The position numbers and the translations under genes were made by a program. From Tridacna crocea (Eukaryota; Mollusca; Bivalvia; Cardiida; Cardiidae), in the NCBI GenBank assembly GCA_943736015.1, contig OX031071.1, positions 31,280,619 to 31,344,618 on the forward strand: DNA of 64,000 nucleotides. The letters run 5' to 3'. The stretch's first letter is position 1. The number at the start of each line of letters is the position of its first letter. A model generated the notes under the pieces. That model was not told the DNA's origin and searched no databases. It was given only the letters and a program-made list of their open reading frames with translations. Shown piece after piece: positions 23,238 through 33,623 of the stretch.

Positions 23238-23340
23238 CCCTTCCCCACACAATCCCGACTTTAAATAACCCTATGAGAGAAGGCTTATGAAAACATTGTG
23301 GGTAAAGGAGAAAATACTGGTGACCTGAGCAGTGTTTCAT
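23238..23340 (+). mobile_element. Half TTAA-MITE
   Basis: Counterpart of 7495-7598; starts TTAACCCCTTCCCCACAC and stops within the stem. Confidence 0.7.
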
Positions 23341-23662
23341 GGTGCACGAAAACCAATTTCATATCGTCATCAACTCTAGGCTTTCTTCGGTACCAGTACC
23401 TATGCAAACAGTGCAATAACTGCAATAATCGTGTTACATTTTTTCTGCTTACAGAAATTACACAAGTCTAGCGTGTAGTTGCAACAACATAGGAAAATAC
23501 ATACCGTGTAAGAAAATGGTGGTCATTAGATATTGCGTAGAGTCGCTTCCCTTCTTTACATATTTATTTGCAAGTTTGCAGGCGCGTATGTTTATGAAAG
23601 TGATGATGGCAAAATAAACATTAAGAAAGTTAAAAGATAAAACACCGACATTCTTATCTTAC

Positions 23663-24139
23663 CTGGGTAAGGCCAAGGGCTACTGAAGTGCAATGCCGGT
23701 ATGGAAAGCTCTGGGAAATCCCGTATCCATTGGTAAACACTCTCGTCACTCGGCCATTTCCGTAACATGAACCGGAATCTCTCGAACACGTATTCTGTAC
23801 ATTGACTTTACTCAAAACTTCATTAAATTCGGCAAAAGAAATTTCTCTATCCATTGTTAATGACAAGTGGCTGCTGTGACGCAAATTTACATTGATTTGG
23901 GGACAGATATTCGAATATGCAAGAGATTCCAGACACGTCCAATATGTGTAAACCAAATCGCCGATATTTCCCGAGTGATGTTTACGTCCCCCCCCCCCCC
24001 CACCTTTTTGAAAGAAATTTGCGCGTGACTCTACCACTGTAACCGCACCTAGAAAACCGAGATATTCCCTGTACGTCATTGCAACTTCTCGGATTTTTTT
24101 TTTCCCTAGCCTAGTGGGATTTTGTAGACTGGTACACAT
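23663..24139 (-). CDS. Possible first exon in right arm, unknown product
   Basis: Inverted copy of the frame at 6750-7160. Here it opens earlier, at MCTSLQNPTRLGKKK, because the A-run between 24090 and 24110 has a different length. It ends at the same CCCAG followed by GTAAGATAAG (23662 downward). A glycine run in this frame comes from a C homopolymer (about 23988-24001) that differs in length between arms. Coding status is unproven. Confidence 0.35.
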
Positions 24140-24154
24140 ACGTGTTACCTATAG

Positions 24155-24191
24155 ACGGGCTCCAAGGCCGCTTCGCGGCCTTTCCGCCCGT
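24155..24191. repeat. GC-rich terminal hairpin of right arm
   Basis: Same hairpin as 6637-6673 in inverted orientation. Just outside lie two TGACGTCA palindromes (about 24220-24240), CRE-like sites that may be regulatory. Confidence 0.85.
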
Positions 24192-24196
24192 ATAAA

Positions 24197-24526
24197 TACA
24201 CGTTTGACATCACGTTTGTGTGACGTCATTTATGACGTCATTTTATTCGTATTTCATACAAGTGAACAGGTCTTAAGGATAATACCGCAGGCGCATATAT
24301 GAATGTTTTTGCATCATTCAATCTCTATTTTGTGAAATGTCGTTATACGATAAAAGAATCTGACATTCGTGGGCTTTTAAGAAAAACTTTAATTAAACTC
24401 GTCAAAGAAAATGTTATTAACCCTTTGGCTTCTAAGCGCGACTCGCTCACCTTTTGCAGACAGTGTAGATCAATATCAGAAGTTACCCCACACCCCTCCA
24501 TTCTCACATAACGTACAAAAACTTAT
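24197..24526. other. Non-coding, CRE-like palindromes
   Basis: TGACGTCATTTATGACGTCA at about 24221 is a paired CRE consensus. Short open frames in this stretch show no recognisable domain. Confidence 0.4.
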
Positions 24527-24892
24527 CTTTCTATGCACTGGGATGTTGATTGATTGTATTTGCGTTTATCTATCGTCGCCACCGGTTGCCCCGTGAAGGG
24601 GGGGAAGTTAGTATTGTTAAGGGGATAGTGTAGATACAACACGAAACCTATCTTAACCATTTACCAAAGAAATTTCGAGTTTTTACGACCCTGATCTAGA
24701 AACCTTTTGAAAACATTGTGGTAAAAGGAGAAAATGCTGGTAACCAGCATCTTCTCCTTTTTCCAAAATGCTTTCTACCCTGCTGGAAACAAATTTTAAT
24801 ATTTGAGTTACGTTTATTATTTCGTCTGCAAGTGCTTTCAATTTGGACAAGAATAATTTTTTTTATGTTTGGTAAAGGGTTAAGTTACGCCC
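24527..24892 (-). repeat. SINE family 1 fragment split by a MITE
   Basis: The - strand tail CGACGATAGATAAACGC lies at about 24555-24575; the copy then continues to a TTAA that holds the MITE 24653-24883, and only GTTACGCC of SINE sequence remains beyond it. Uninterrupted SINE copies read CATCTTAAGTTATGCCC here. Confidence 0.75.
24653..24883 (+). mobile_element. TTAA-MITE inserted in a SINE
   Basis: TTAACCATTTACCAAAG to GGTAAAGGGTTAA, sub-type with CCCTGCTGGAAACAAATTT. It is at the same SINE position as the copy at 30251-30446 and in mirrored orientation, which fits one insertion before the second inverted duplication. Confidence 0.9.
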
Positions 24893-25519
24893 GGCATCCT
24901 GGGTACAAAACCGGACTACTTTTCTACGCGACAACCGTAACTTTGAATTTTGAACTAAAACACATTTTTATTCAATAAAACGCTACCTGGTGCTATTCAT
25001 TCAGCTATGATCAGCAGTTGAGAGAAATCTGGAGCTAAAACAGGCCTTATTTTTCCACAGATGTATTGATAAAAGCCATTTTCTCCATTGATACTTTATA
25101 GTGCGTATTACTACAATCTCCTCAATATCGGGGAGAGTGATGCGTCGTATAAGACAGGTCCAATCTCTGAAGAATATGTCTTGTCAGCCGATATAGGAAA
25201 ATAGGTAGAGCGTAGGACTCGTGAACACAATGTTTCGGTTCACTACAGGTTGCGGGTTCGAATCCGCGGCTTGCCAACTAAGATTACTAATAATCTTTCG
25301 GGTAAGACATTTAACCGAGGTCCCGTGTGACGGTGCCATACGCCGAGCACGTTAAAGAACCAGGCGAAGCTCTCATTACTTTCGTCCTGTATCTTTGCAC
25401 TATCCCCCGTAACAACTAACCATCTTTTTGGGGCGTCGCTCAGATGGGCAACCTGTAGCGACGATAAATAAACGAAAATAACCAAGAATATGACATGCCC
25501 AGACAACGATACCTACTGA
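24890..25519. repeat. Second inverted repeat, left arm, outer part
   Basis: Reverse complementary to about 29456-30046. Shared blocks include AAATCTGGAGCTAAAACAGG, CTCCTCAATATCG and the SINE at 25186-25497. It is more diverged than the 5.6-kb arms, so older. Confidence 0.8.
25186..25497 (+). repeat. SINE family 1, near complete
   Basis: tRNA-like head with B box GCGGGTTCGAATCC; body with CTAATAATCTTTCGGG and GAGCACGTTAAAGAACCAGGC; tail CGACGATAAATAAACG. The anticodon-loop region is longer than in the other copies. It forms part of the inverted repeat, with its mate at 29466-29766. Confidence 0.8.
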
Positions 25520-25726
25520 CCTATGCAGGCTATAGGGGTCAAAGAATGGGAAGTAACCCAAAGGTTTGTTTTCTGAATATGCGATAGACAGTTGTCGTTC
25601 CTGACAGGCTACACGGACAAGAAAGAAAATCGAATAGTTTCAGATCCTTTAATCCGTAAGCTGCTAGGCGTGACTTCAAGGACCTTTTGCGGGTAGTATA
25701 TTTGCAGTATAATAAATTCGTTGTAC

Positions 25727-25853
25727 GGTCAGGTGGCAGGGGACTGGGAAACTTGTTCACGGCTGTGGTGAATCATATCGCCCGGAGTTCGGCTCGGGGC
25801 GACCTATTTCACCACGGCCGTGAACAAGTTTCCAAGTCCCCTGCCACCTGACC
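25727..25853. repeat. Strong hairpin, 46-nt arms
   Basis: 25727-25772 and 25808-25853 are inverted copies with two differences in 46 positions. The 35-nt loop holds a GC-rich CGCCCGGAGTTCGGCTCGGGG mini-stem. It is close to the left TIR of the surrounding long-TIR element. Confidence 0.9.
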
Positions 25854-26071
25854 ATGAAACTAATAAAGTCTCAATTGGACCTAGTATTCAAATTTCAGCC
25901 GTCACATGATACCTCTGTTTGGCAGTAAAGTTATACGGCAACGAAAATCTAAAAGCTTCGTAGATAAGTAGATTAAAATTAGAGAAAAAAAGATCTCTAA
26001 GAAGTTTGAAATGACCTGAGTCCCTCGTGTTGAAAAAGATATTTTCTTTTTACCTTTTTCCTTCTATACGA

Positions 26072-26337
26072 GACCGCCCGGGTGGCTAAGTGGTGAGCGT
26101 GTCGGATTCATGACCTGGTAGTTGTCAGTTCGATACCCGGTTGAGGCGAACTTTCTTTCAGGCATATTTTCGCCTCTCACCTCTGCTGAAGCATGTGAGA
26201 AATGTAGTCGGTGGCTTTGGAAATAAAGGTGTGTTAGTACTGGTGTAAGAAAGATAGGAAACAAATATGCGTCACCGACCGCCATGATATGACCTAAGCT
26301 GTGAAAGTGGCGTTTAACTCCAATACACTCAACCAAA
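26072..26337 (+). repeat. SINE family 2 with 13-bp target duplication
   Basis: The body is flanked by perfect TCCTTCTATACGA repeats (26059-26071, 26338-26350). The head GGGTGGCTAAGTGGTGAGCG is an A box and GTTCGATACC a B box. The tail ends GTGGCGTTTAACTCCAATAC. The target duplication and structure fit LINE-mediated retroposition. Confidence 0.92.
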
Positions 26338-26639
26338 TCCTTCTATACGAATGGAATGAAGGTATTTTCGGAGAAGGATTTTACCTTATTGGACAGTGTA
26401 AGTTCAAGATCAGACTGTACGTTTTGTGCATTCTGATCTTAATCTATGCTATCCACAAAAGGTCCTTGAGGTCACGCTTCTATCCTAAAGATTAAAGGAT
26501 TTGAAACTATTCTATTTTCTTCCTTGTCCGTGTACCTGTCAGGAACGACAACTGTCTATCATATATTCTTAAAACAAACCATTGAGTTACTTCCCAGTGT
26601 TAGACCCACAGCATGTCTTGCATAGCTCAATAGGTTTCG

Positions 26640-27115
26640 TCACGGCGGGGAATCACGTGACACAACAACAACAACAATGACCGACATTTGAAGAAATTCC
26701 CCCACTTTAGGTGAGAAAATCTTCAATAATTCCGTTAATACGAGACCGATTGGAATTTGGTTTGAAGCAGAGAAGGCGGAAGGATGCCAGGGATTTGCTT
26801 GATGTGTTAGATCTTTTAAACAACACCTGATAAAAAAGTTATTGACGAGCAAACAAAGTTTGTACCCTGGATAACGTTCACGTCAAAAATAAATAGTACA
26901 CACAAACTGGCCACTTTTCTTGTTTTAGTGCATTTATTGTGTTCCCGTATGCATAAAATGTGGAAAGCATGGATGAAAAGTCTTGTCACTATAAATATTC
27001 TTAAGTAGAAGACGATTTTCTATGTAAACAAGGTTATTTTCAAAAATGATATAGTTCACGTCAGGATTTTTTAATGATACTGTTCACGTCATAAGTAGCT
27101 TTTCATATTAAAATA
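26640..27115. repeat. Second inverted repeat, left arm, inner part
   Basis: Reverse complementary to about 28973-29455; landmarks are CAACAACAACAACAATGACC, GATAACGTTCACGTC and TTTATGCATA/TATGCATAAA around the histidine-like spacing. Repeated TTCACGTCA/TGACGTGAA motifs occur in both arms. Confidence 0.85.
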
Positions 27116-28394
27116 GTTGTTCTATCATGAATACTGGTGTGATCGGAAAGGACAGAGAGAGAGAGAGTAAATCAAATATGTCGTATAACTGACAGAATCA
27201 TATAACATGCAGAATTTATTTAGATAACCAAGTAGAAATTAATATGCATTTATTAGTTTAAAGTTGAAACATATTTATTTTACATCGATTGAGAAACAAG
27301 TTCTTAAACTTATACTAATCTCTCTCGATTCTGCATTTATTAACCATTATATATAGAAATAAAGACATTTCGGTCATCTGGGCTAGAAACGAGAGAGCAA
27401 ATTAGGGAATGCTCGGCTTACTTTTAGACAGAATCCGCTCTCTTTTGAAAATATTGTGGAAAACGGAGAAAATGCTGGTTATCAGGATATTCTCCTTTTG
27501 CTGTAATATTTGCCATCCTTCCAAAAGCTCTAAATTCTCGAGTAACATTTGGTTAGGCTACAAAAGCTACGTCCTTGTCGTAACGTTGAGTCTGAAAACA
27601 TTATTAAATGGCTAAGCGATGAACACTTTGTTGCTAACTGTTGTGAATTCTTTTGAATAAACAACTGTCTTCCACTATAGAACTATGTCGCAGGTACATT
27701 TGTGTGTTGTCTTTCGCCAGGCTAAAGGAAATTATGATCAATGTTTTTTTTCGTGGGTGATTTTGGTTGGGAAAGGCTGTCGGGTGCTAGCGCCAGCAAT
27801 CGAGACGTTGTATTCCCTGTGTTTATATTATATTGGGGAGTTTTTTTGTCATATTTTATCATTTACTTTGGTTATAGAATGTCAAATTCTTGTGGCTGAA
27901 TACACATTAAGAATATCTTGTGTGTTCTGTTAATAAATACGATATTAATTCCCTTGTTTCAATCGTCGAGCAGGTTGATTTGTAATTCCAAATTTCCTGT
28001 AATATACAAAGTGAATCTTATTGAAATTTAAACATGAGGTAAGAAATAACCAATAAAACAAGTATTTATAGTAATTTACTCGTTGTATTTTAGCTGGAAC
28101 GCTCTGGCGAGGAAATTCTCCCATGGCGAGCCAAAACTACGTAGTCTCCCGATCTTCATGTGTAAAGAAAGACAAATTTCATAGTAATTATGGTATATTA
28201 CGCATTGAGATTGAACCACAGGAGAAATGTAGCATGTTTACACAATGATAATAATTTTTTGTCCTTTTCAATCGATATATTATTGCTCGGGCGAGCAAAG
28301 TTTCAGATCTCATACTTTTGTTATAAGAGTTGTCTCCCTTTGTTATTTAACAAAATTTCAAAGGCAAATGTCTTGCAAAATATTTATGGCGTTC
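27116..28394. other. Spacer of the second inverted repeat
   Basis: Non-coding. It holds a GAGAGA microsatellite at about 27160-27176 and one MITE fragment; no gene was recognised. Confidence 0.5.
27431..27565 (+). mobile_element. TTAA-MITE central fragment
   Basis: Stem GAAAATATTGTGG ... GGAGAAAATGCTGG with mate; ends near TTCTCGAGTAACATTTGG. Both TIRs are lost. Confidence 0.6.
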
Positions 28395-28980
28395 ACGAGA
28401 TGAAATAAATTTCGATCTTTCGCCGACAAAAAAAAACCAAATATTCTTTTTATTTCATGCCTATAACCCTTTCTGGGAGGAGCTTTATGAAAATGCAGTG
28501 GAATTCTTTTCCGTTATTCCTCGTGGGGTATACCCCTCCCGCATAGCAACGCATTATTATATTACGTCAGGCGCGAGAAATATAAGGTATATGACGTCAT
28601 ATTTCCTATCTTGTTGTGAGGCAAGCGCAATTTACCTAGGCAACAAGAATGTGAAAATCGGTATTTTCACTTGTAGTTTCATTTATTTCATGCTTTTAAC
28701 CCTTTCTGTGAGGAGCTTTATCAAAATCCAGTACAGTTCTTTTCCGTTATTCCCCGTGGCATACCCCTCCAGCATAGCTCAACGCATTACAATTTTACGT
28801 CAAGCGCGAGAAATGTAAGGTAAATGACGTCATATTTCCATCTGGTTGTGAGGCACGCGCAATTTACCTACGCAACAAGAACGTGAAAATCGGTATTTTC
28901 ACTTGTGGTACCAGTGTAAGATAGAAAAATATAAGTTCACTACTATTTCTCGATATCCTACCGGAAAGCATGAAATAAAT
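28395..28980 (+). repeat. Dispersed element with a 235-bp internal duplication
   Basis: Ends ATGAAATAAATTTCGATCTTT and, near 28970, GCATGAAATAAATA. Two tandem copies (about 28452-28687 and 28688-28915) share AACCCTTTCTG, CGTTATTCC, ATGACGTCATATTTCC and GTGAAAATCGG. A single-unit relative lies inverted at 61780-62105. The 106-codon open frame here runs across the repeat and is not a gene. Confidence 0.7.
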
Positions 28981-30046
28981 ATATTTTATATTCTACTTAT
29001 GACGTGAACGTTATCATAAAAGTTTCCTGACGTGAACTATATCATTTTAGAAAATAACGTTGTTTACCTAGAAAATCGTATTCAAATAAAAAAGTATTGA
29101 TAGTGACAACACTTTTTATTCATACTCTCCACATTTTATGCATATGGGGACACAATAAGCACTAAAAGAAGAAATCTGGCCTGTTTGTGTGTTTTATTTA
29201 TTTTTGACGTGAACGTTATCCAGGGTAAAAATTTGTTTGCTCGTCAATAACTTTTTTATCTGGTGTTGTTTAAAAGATCTAACACATCAAGCAAATCCCT
29301 GGCGTCCTTCCGCCTTCTCTGCTTCAAACCAAATTCCAATCGGTCTCGTATTAACGGAATTATTGAAGATTTTCTTACCTAAAGTGAGGGAATTTCTTCA
29401 AATGTCGGTCATTGTTGTTGTTGTTGTGTCACGTGATTCCCCGCCGTGTTCGTTGTCTGCGTATGTCATAGTCTTGATTGTATTTGCGTTTATTTATCGT
29501 CGCCACCGGTTTCCCATATGGGCGACGCGCCCTGAAGACTGTTAGTATTGTTACGGGGGATAGTGCAGATACAGGACGAAACCCATCTTAAGTTATGCCC
29601 AGTTCTTTAACGTGCTCGGTGTATAGCACCGTCACACGGGACCTCGGTTTAACATCTCATCCGAAAGACTATTAGTAATTTTAGATGGCCAGTCGTGGGG
29701 ATCTAACCCACATCCTCATGATCACGAGTTCTATTCTCTACCAACTGATCTATGCAGGCTGGTTTGTCACAGTCTTCGAAGATTCGACCTGTTTTATATG
29801 ACGCATCATTCCCTCGATATTGAGGAGATTGTGGTTATAGCGCATTCAAGTAGCAATGGAGGAAATAGCTTTTATCAATTAATACGTTTGAGGAAAAATC
29901 AGACCTGTTTTAGCTCCAGATTTCTCTAAACTGCTGAACATCACCAGGTAGCGTTTTATTGAGTAAACGTTTATTTTAGTTTGAAATTCAAAGGAACGTA
30001 CAGTTGTGGCGTAGAAAAGTAGTCTGGTTTTGCACCGAGGATGCCC
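28973..30046. repeat. Second inverted repeat, right arm
   Basis: Continuous counterpart of 26640-27115 plus 24890-25519, without the 1.1-kb foldback element. Similarity probably continues outward to about 30530, matching the SINE/MITE block at 24527-24892 apart from a roughly 190-bp deletion on the left side. Confidence 0.85.
29466..29766 (-). repeat. SINE family 1
   Basis: On the - strand: head CATAGATCAGTTGGTAGAG, B box GTGGGTTAGATCC (one mutated base), conserved body, tail CGACGATAAATAAACGC. It retains the uninterrupted CATCTTAAGTTATGCCC that serves as empty-site reference for the MITEs at 24653 and 30251. Confidence 0.85.
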
Positions 30047-30062
30047 CAATTAGATAGATAAG

Positions 30063-30559
30063 TATTTGTAGAATGCCATCTAGCGGGAGATAACGCAGTA
30101 GGTATAGCCTAGGACTGGAGAACGTGATGTTTAGAGTCACTAAGGATGTGGGTTTGATTCCCACAGCTGGCCACCCAAAATTACTAATAATCTTTCGGAT
30201 GAGACGTTAAAACGAACGTGCACCGAGCACGTAAAAGAACCAGGCGTAACTTAAACTATTACCAAACATCAAAATTAAACTGGTCCAAATTAAAAGCGTG
30301 ACTTGCAGACGAAAAAATGAACGGAACTCAAACTGAAAGGTTTGTTTCCAGCAGGGTAGAAAACAATTTGGGAAAAGGAGAAAATGCTTTCAAAAGGTTT
30401 CTATCTCAGGTTTGTAAAAACCAGGGATTGTTTGGTAATGAGTTTAGATCTATGGGTTTCGTGTTATATCTGCACCATCCCCACTAACAATATTAATAGC
30501 CCTGAGGGGGGGGGGGGGGGGCGTCGCCCATATTTGTAGAATGCCATCTAGCGGGAGAT
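30063..30559 (+). repeat. SINE family 1 with nested MITE, between 29-bp direct repeats
   Basis: 30063-30091 and 30531-30559 are identical 29-bp repeats (TGTAGAATGCCATCTAGCGG within). Between them is a SINE head with TGGGTTTGATTCCCAC, its body, the MITE 30251-30446 and a 3'-truncated tail ending GCGTCGCCCA next to a G17-like run. The repeats are longer than usual SINE target duplications. Confidence 0.85.
30251..30446 (-). mobile_element. TTAA-MITE with one hairpin arm lost, inside a SINE
   Basis: TTAAACTATTACCAAAC to TTTGGTAATGAGTTTA. GAGAAAATGC runs directly into TTTCAAAAGG, so the second stem arm is gone. The target TTAA is visible in intact SINE copies. Confidence 0.9.
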
Positions 30560-30967
30560 GATGGGTGGAAACTGAGAATCCATCCAATAGAAGAAAAATA
30601 GTTCTAGTTCGGGAAAGAGTTTGTTAACTGTACTTGAGACCTTTATTAGTCTCTCATTTGACCTACTAAGTTGACAATTTTGTGTATCTCATTCATTAGG
30701 CATAGATCTAGCCGATTCGAAATGGAAATTTTGGACATTTAAATCAAAAGCGAGGTGTTTTGACTAAGGGGCGTATTCATCCCAGTGTACGGCATGAAGA
30801 AAATATCCTGTGACACTATTATTTTTCACAGATTTTATCGATAAATTTTTTTGACAAGTCCCAATATAACAGACTTCCAACGCTATGATACTGCTGGACT
30901 TTTTTGCACTACAACTAGTGCGCCTGCGCGTAAAGCGGAATTATGCGATCGAACTTCCTTGGCAACG
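30560..30967. other. Non-coding, no feature seen
   Basis: No element end or coding frame recognised. Confidence 0.4.
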
Positions 30968-31190
30968 AACGGCGTCCTCTGTGAATGAATGTCAACAATG
31001 GAAGTCGTCCTTCTGTATTAAGAAGTTCTTACCGGGTCTTGTCACTAGATTTTTTTTCTGCCAATACTTTGACAAACGAGTTAGAAGTGATACGTGATTT
31101 GGACATAATCATCAGATTATAACCTTGAAAGGTAAAGTAGATCTACATAGCTTATATTTAGTCTTGAATCGATTTCAGTACCCGGAAGTA
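30968..31190 (+). repeat. Direct repeat A, first copy
   Basis: Shares GTGATTTGGACATAAT, CAGATTATA(A/G)CCTTGAAAGG and TACCCGGAAGTA with 37456-37672, in the same orientation. The intervening 6.3 kb holds nested transposons. It is a dispersed or segmental repeat of unknown origin. Confidence 0.75.
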
Positions 31191-31199
31191 GCCTGTGGA

Positions 31200-32042
31200 C
31201 CCATACATTCGTTACTCTAGCACCATATTTTTGCGCATGCGAGTTATCACTTGGTAGCTGATTTGATCAAACTTTATAAAAATATGACATTGAACATATT
31301 TACAGATCTCAAACGCGAAAAAATCTGACAAAAACAACTTAACAACAACTTAAATTTTTTTTTTTTACTTGTGTATGTTTTGAGCTGAATCACTCGAGCG
31401 AAGGACTCATACATTCGTTCCCTCTGATTGGTCAGACTACAACATCAAACTGACGTCATTTCCCGGGTAAATTTTCATGCTACAGTTAGGTTCATCAAAT
31501 GTCTCCCACCTAATCAAACTGAGAAAGTAGATGGAAACTCGGCATACGTTTATTTATACTGTTTTTCCAAAGTGGTAAGAGAAAAAAGCAAACTCGATTA
31601 GATCAAAGCTACTTTATATAAAGATAGGGTTAAGCGAAACGTCAATCAGACATACACTCGCCAGATTGATTTGTTGCGTGGTGGATCGAAACTGGTGAAC
31701 TTAACCGTATTTTATTCCAGTATCTTTGGCCCGTGTGCAAAAGAATGTAGACGAGAGCACCTAAAATGGTTACGTCATGTTTTGGTATTGGCAAATGAGT
31801 TATTTTACCATAAAATAACACGTTTCTCAATAAAAAAGAGAAATATTGAAATAAGGTACGATTTTAAAACCACACTGTATCTATTTTTTACGCATTTCAG
31901 CTTTCTTCTTCAATGTAAATACATATTTCATCATTTGGCAAAAACTGTATCGATACTCAGATGGAAAGATAGTCGGGTCCGCGAAAAAATTCTATAAATA
32001 TACGACGTAACGAATGTATGGGACGTAACGAATGTATGAGTC
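31200..32042. mobile_element. Possible element bounded by CATACATTCGTT motifs
   Basis: CCCATACATTCGTTAC (31200-31215) is perfectly inverted at 32007-32022; GACTCATACATTCGTT (31404-31419) is perfectly inverted at 32027-32042. The pairs interlock and are not concentric. No transposase and no target duplication seen. Confidence 0.5.
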
Positions 32043-32276
32043 TTGGGCATAAATTGTAAGGGCCTTAGACGCAATTTGTCATATTGTTCAATAGAATGAG
32101 GTGCGGAATCTCTAGCAAGAGAGCTCGGGGTCATAATTTCTTCAAAATGAAGTAAATCTAGCTGGTGATCAATCAATTCAGTTCAGATGGAAACGACCGT
32201 AATACGCGAGGTTAGATGTAGGTACGGAATCGGCCGAGTTTCACGATCAGTGAATTCAGAGGTCACCATACGTTAC

Positions 32277-32610
32277 ATAGAAATACCGAAATTGACCGAA
32301 ATGGACTGAAACGGACCAGAATGGACCTAAACTAACGATATAAACTATTTTGGCATTACTTCATTTATTTGTCAAAACCCATGTAAAGAAAGGGAAAACA
32401 AACGGAACGGACCTGAACAGACCTTAAGAAATACATATGTATATGGACTTGTCAACCAGTGAGAAACTCCGAGACATACCCAAAAAACAGAAAAATATTT
32501 CCGATATTTGTTCAAGAATTTAGTCCCTTCCTGATGTTCCATTGTTTTCTAAATTCAAAGGTTAGCTTCTGCTCTATGTTCAGGTCCATTCTGGTATTTC
32601 TATACTCCAG
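32277..32610. repeat. Mosaic repeat C, left block
   Basis: Repeated GGACC(A/T)GAATGGACC-type motifs. The start, GAAATACCGAAATTGACC, is inverted at about 37437-37455. A later part (TTTAGTCCCTTCCTGATGTTCC, 32518-32540) instead matches 37014-37036 in direct orientation. It may be the decayed end of an outer element around the nested elements that follow. Confidence 0.5.
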
Positions 32611-33050
32611 TATCCGGGATCTTTTTTAACTTACTGACAGTTCTCACAATTCTACCACTGATATTGGTATCCAGTCGTTTTGACACCTTTTGATCATTTC
32701 GACCTCTAGTTTGGTCATTTCGACACCCAAAATATTTTTTTGCAAAATTTGGTTGTTTCGACACCCGTTCATTTGCAGTGTCAAAAATTTGTTTGGTGTG
32801 TGTGTGTATGTTTTTGGAGTTTGATAAGTAAATGGAAGTTTTTGAAAGGAAGTGGTTCATTGTTTTATTGTTCTGCAGTGGCAATACATGTAACAGATGG
32901 CAGCATCAAACATGTAACACAGGTTAATCAAAAATAACTATGCAGAAATTTTATTATTTTTTTCCCTTTACTGAAGTAAACTACAGAAATCAATATCTGA
33001 CCACACGAACTATTCCGCCCATCTTTCATCAACTGAACTCTTAATCTCCC

Positions 33051-33282
33051 TTAACTGTTACCACACAATCCCATGTTGTAATGGTCGACCCTCAGGTACA
33101 AGCCTTTTGAACAATTTGTAAAAAGAAAACCAACATGTTATCCTTTCCACACAATGTTTTCAACCATATCAAAGAAAACTTCCATCACATTGAGTTACAT
33201 TAAATTTTTTGTCTGCAAATGCTTTCAAGTAACACACGCAGAAGTCAACGTTTTGATCGAGTCAAAATTTTTTGTTGTTTGT
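33051..33282 (+). mobile_element. Decayed TTAA-MITE
   Basis: TTAACTGTTACCACACAATCCC at the left, stem arms reduced, GTCTGCAAATGCTTTCAAG kept, right end near TTTTGTTGTTTG without the terminal GGTAA. Confidence 0.7.
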
Positions 33283-33330
33283 TGTTTTCTCTTATAGACA
33301 GTCAACCATCATATTAGTTTCAGTGGAAAA

Positions 33331-33623
33331 TGATTGATTGAATTTGCGTTTATTTATCGTCGCCAGCGGTTTCCCATATGGGCGACGCACCCTGAAGGCT
33401 GTTAGTATTGTTACGAGGGATAGTGCAGATACAGTACAAAACCCATCCTAAGTTTCGCCTGGTTCTTTAATGTGCTCGGTGTATAGCACCGTCACACGGT
33501 ACCTCCGTTTAACTTCTCATCCGAAAAAATATTAGTGATTTTAGATGGCCAGCCCTGAGGATCGAACCCACACCCTCATGATCATGAGTCATACGCTCTA
33601 CCAACTGAGCTATGTAGGCTGGT
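33331..33623 (-). repeat. SINE family 1, complete, with 13-bp target duplication
   Basis: Flanked by TTTCAGTGGAAAA at 33318-33330 and 33624-33636. On the - strand: A box TAGCTCAGTTGGTAGAGCG, B box GTGGGTTCGATCC, body, and 3' tail CGACGATAAATAAACGC followed by AATCAATCA. This is the best copy of the family in the window and defines its length at about 293 bp. Confidence 0.95.

Larger units (their letters stand above)
18358..24196. repeat. Right arm of the 5.6-kb inverted repeat
   Basis: Reverse complement of 6632-12226, longer by about 250 bp. One extra MITE (227 bp plus TTAA) and the retained hairpin arm in the 19940 copy account for most of the difference. In the stretches I aligned, the arms differ at scattered single positions, a few percent at most. 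It carries the same terminal motifs (18388-18401 inner, 24155-24191 outer hairpin). Confidence 0.9.
25520..26639. mobile_element. 1.1-kb long-TIR (foldback-like) element
   Basis: Ends TACCTACTGACCTATGCA and, inverted, AACCTATTGAGCTATGCA continue as inverted repeats of about 170 bp (25520-25690 and 26450-26639). Shared landmarks are CAGTTGTCGTTCCTGACAGG and AAGGACCTTTTG. It lies exactly where the left arm of the second inverted repeat is interrupted: the right arm runs straight through this position (about 29455). So it inserted after that duplication. It carries a SINE and an internal hairpin, and has no coding capacity. Confidence 0.8.

Noticed and set aside
6632-24196. Assembly artefact from merging two haplotypes
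   Set aside because: Haplotypes would appear in the same orientation, and the arms differ by an arm-specific insertion and a hairpin loss. Long-read proof is still not available here.
28498-28818. 106-codon frame
   Set aside because: Crosses a tandem duplication of a non-coding repeat.
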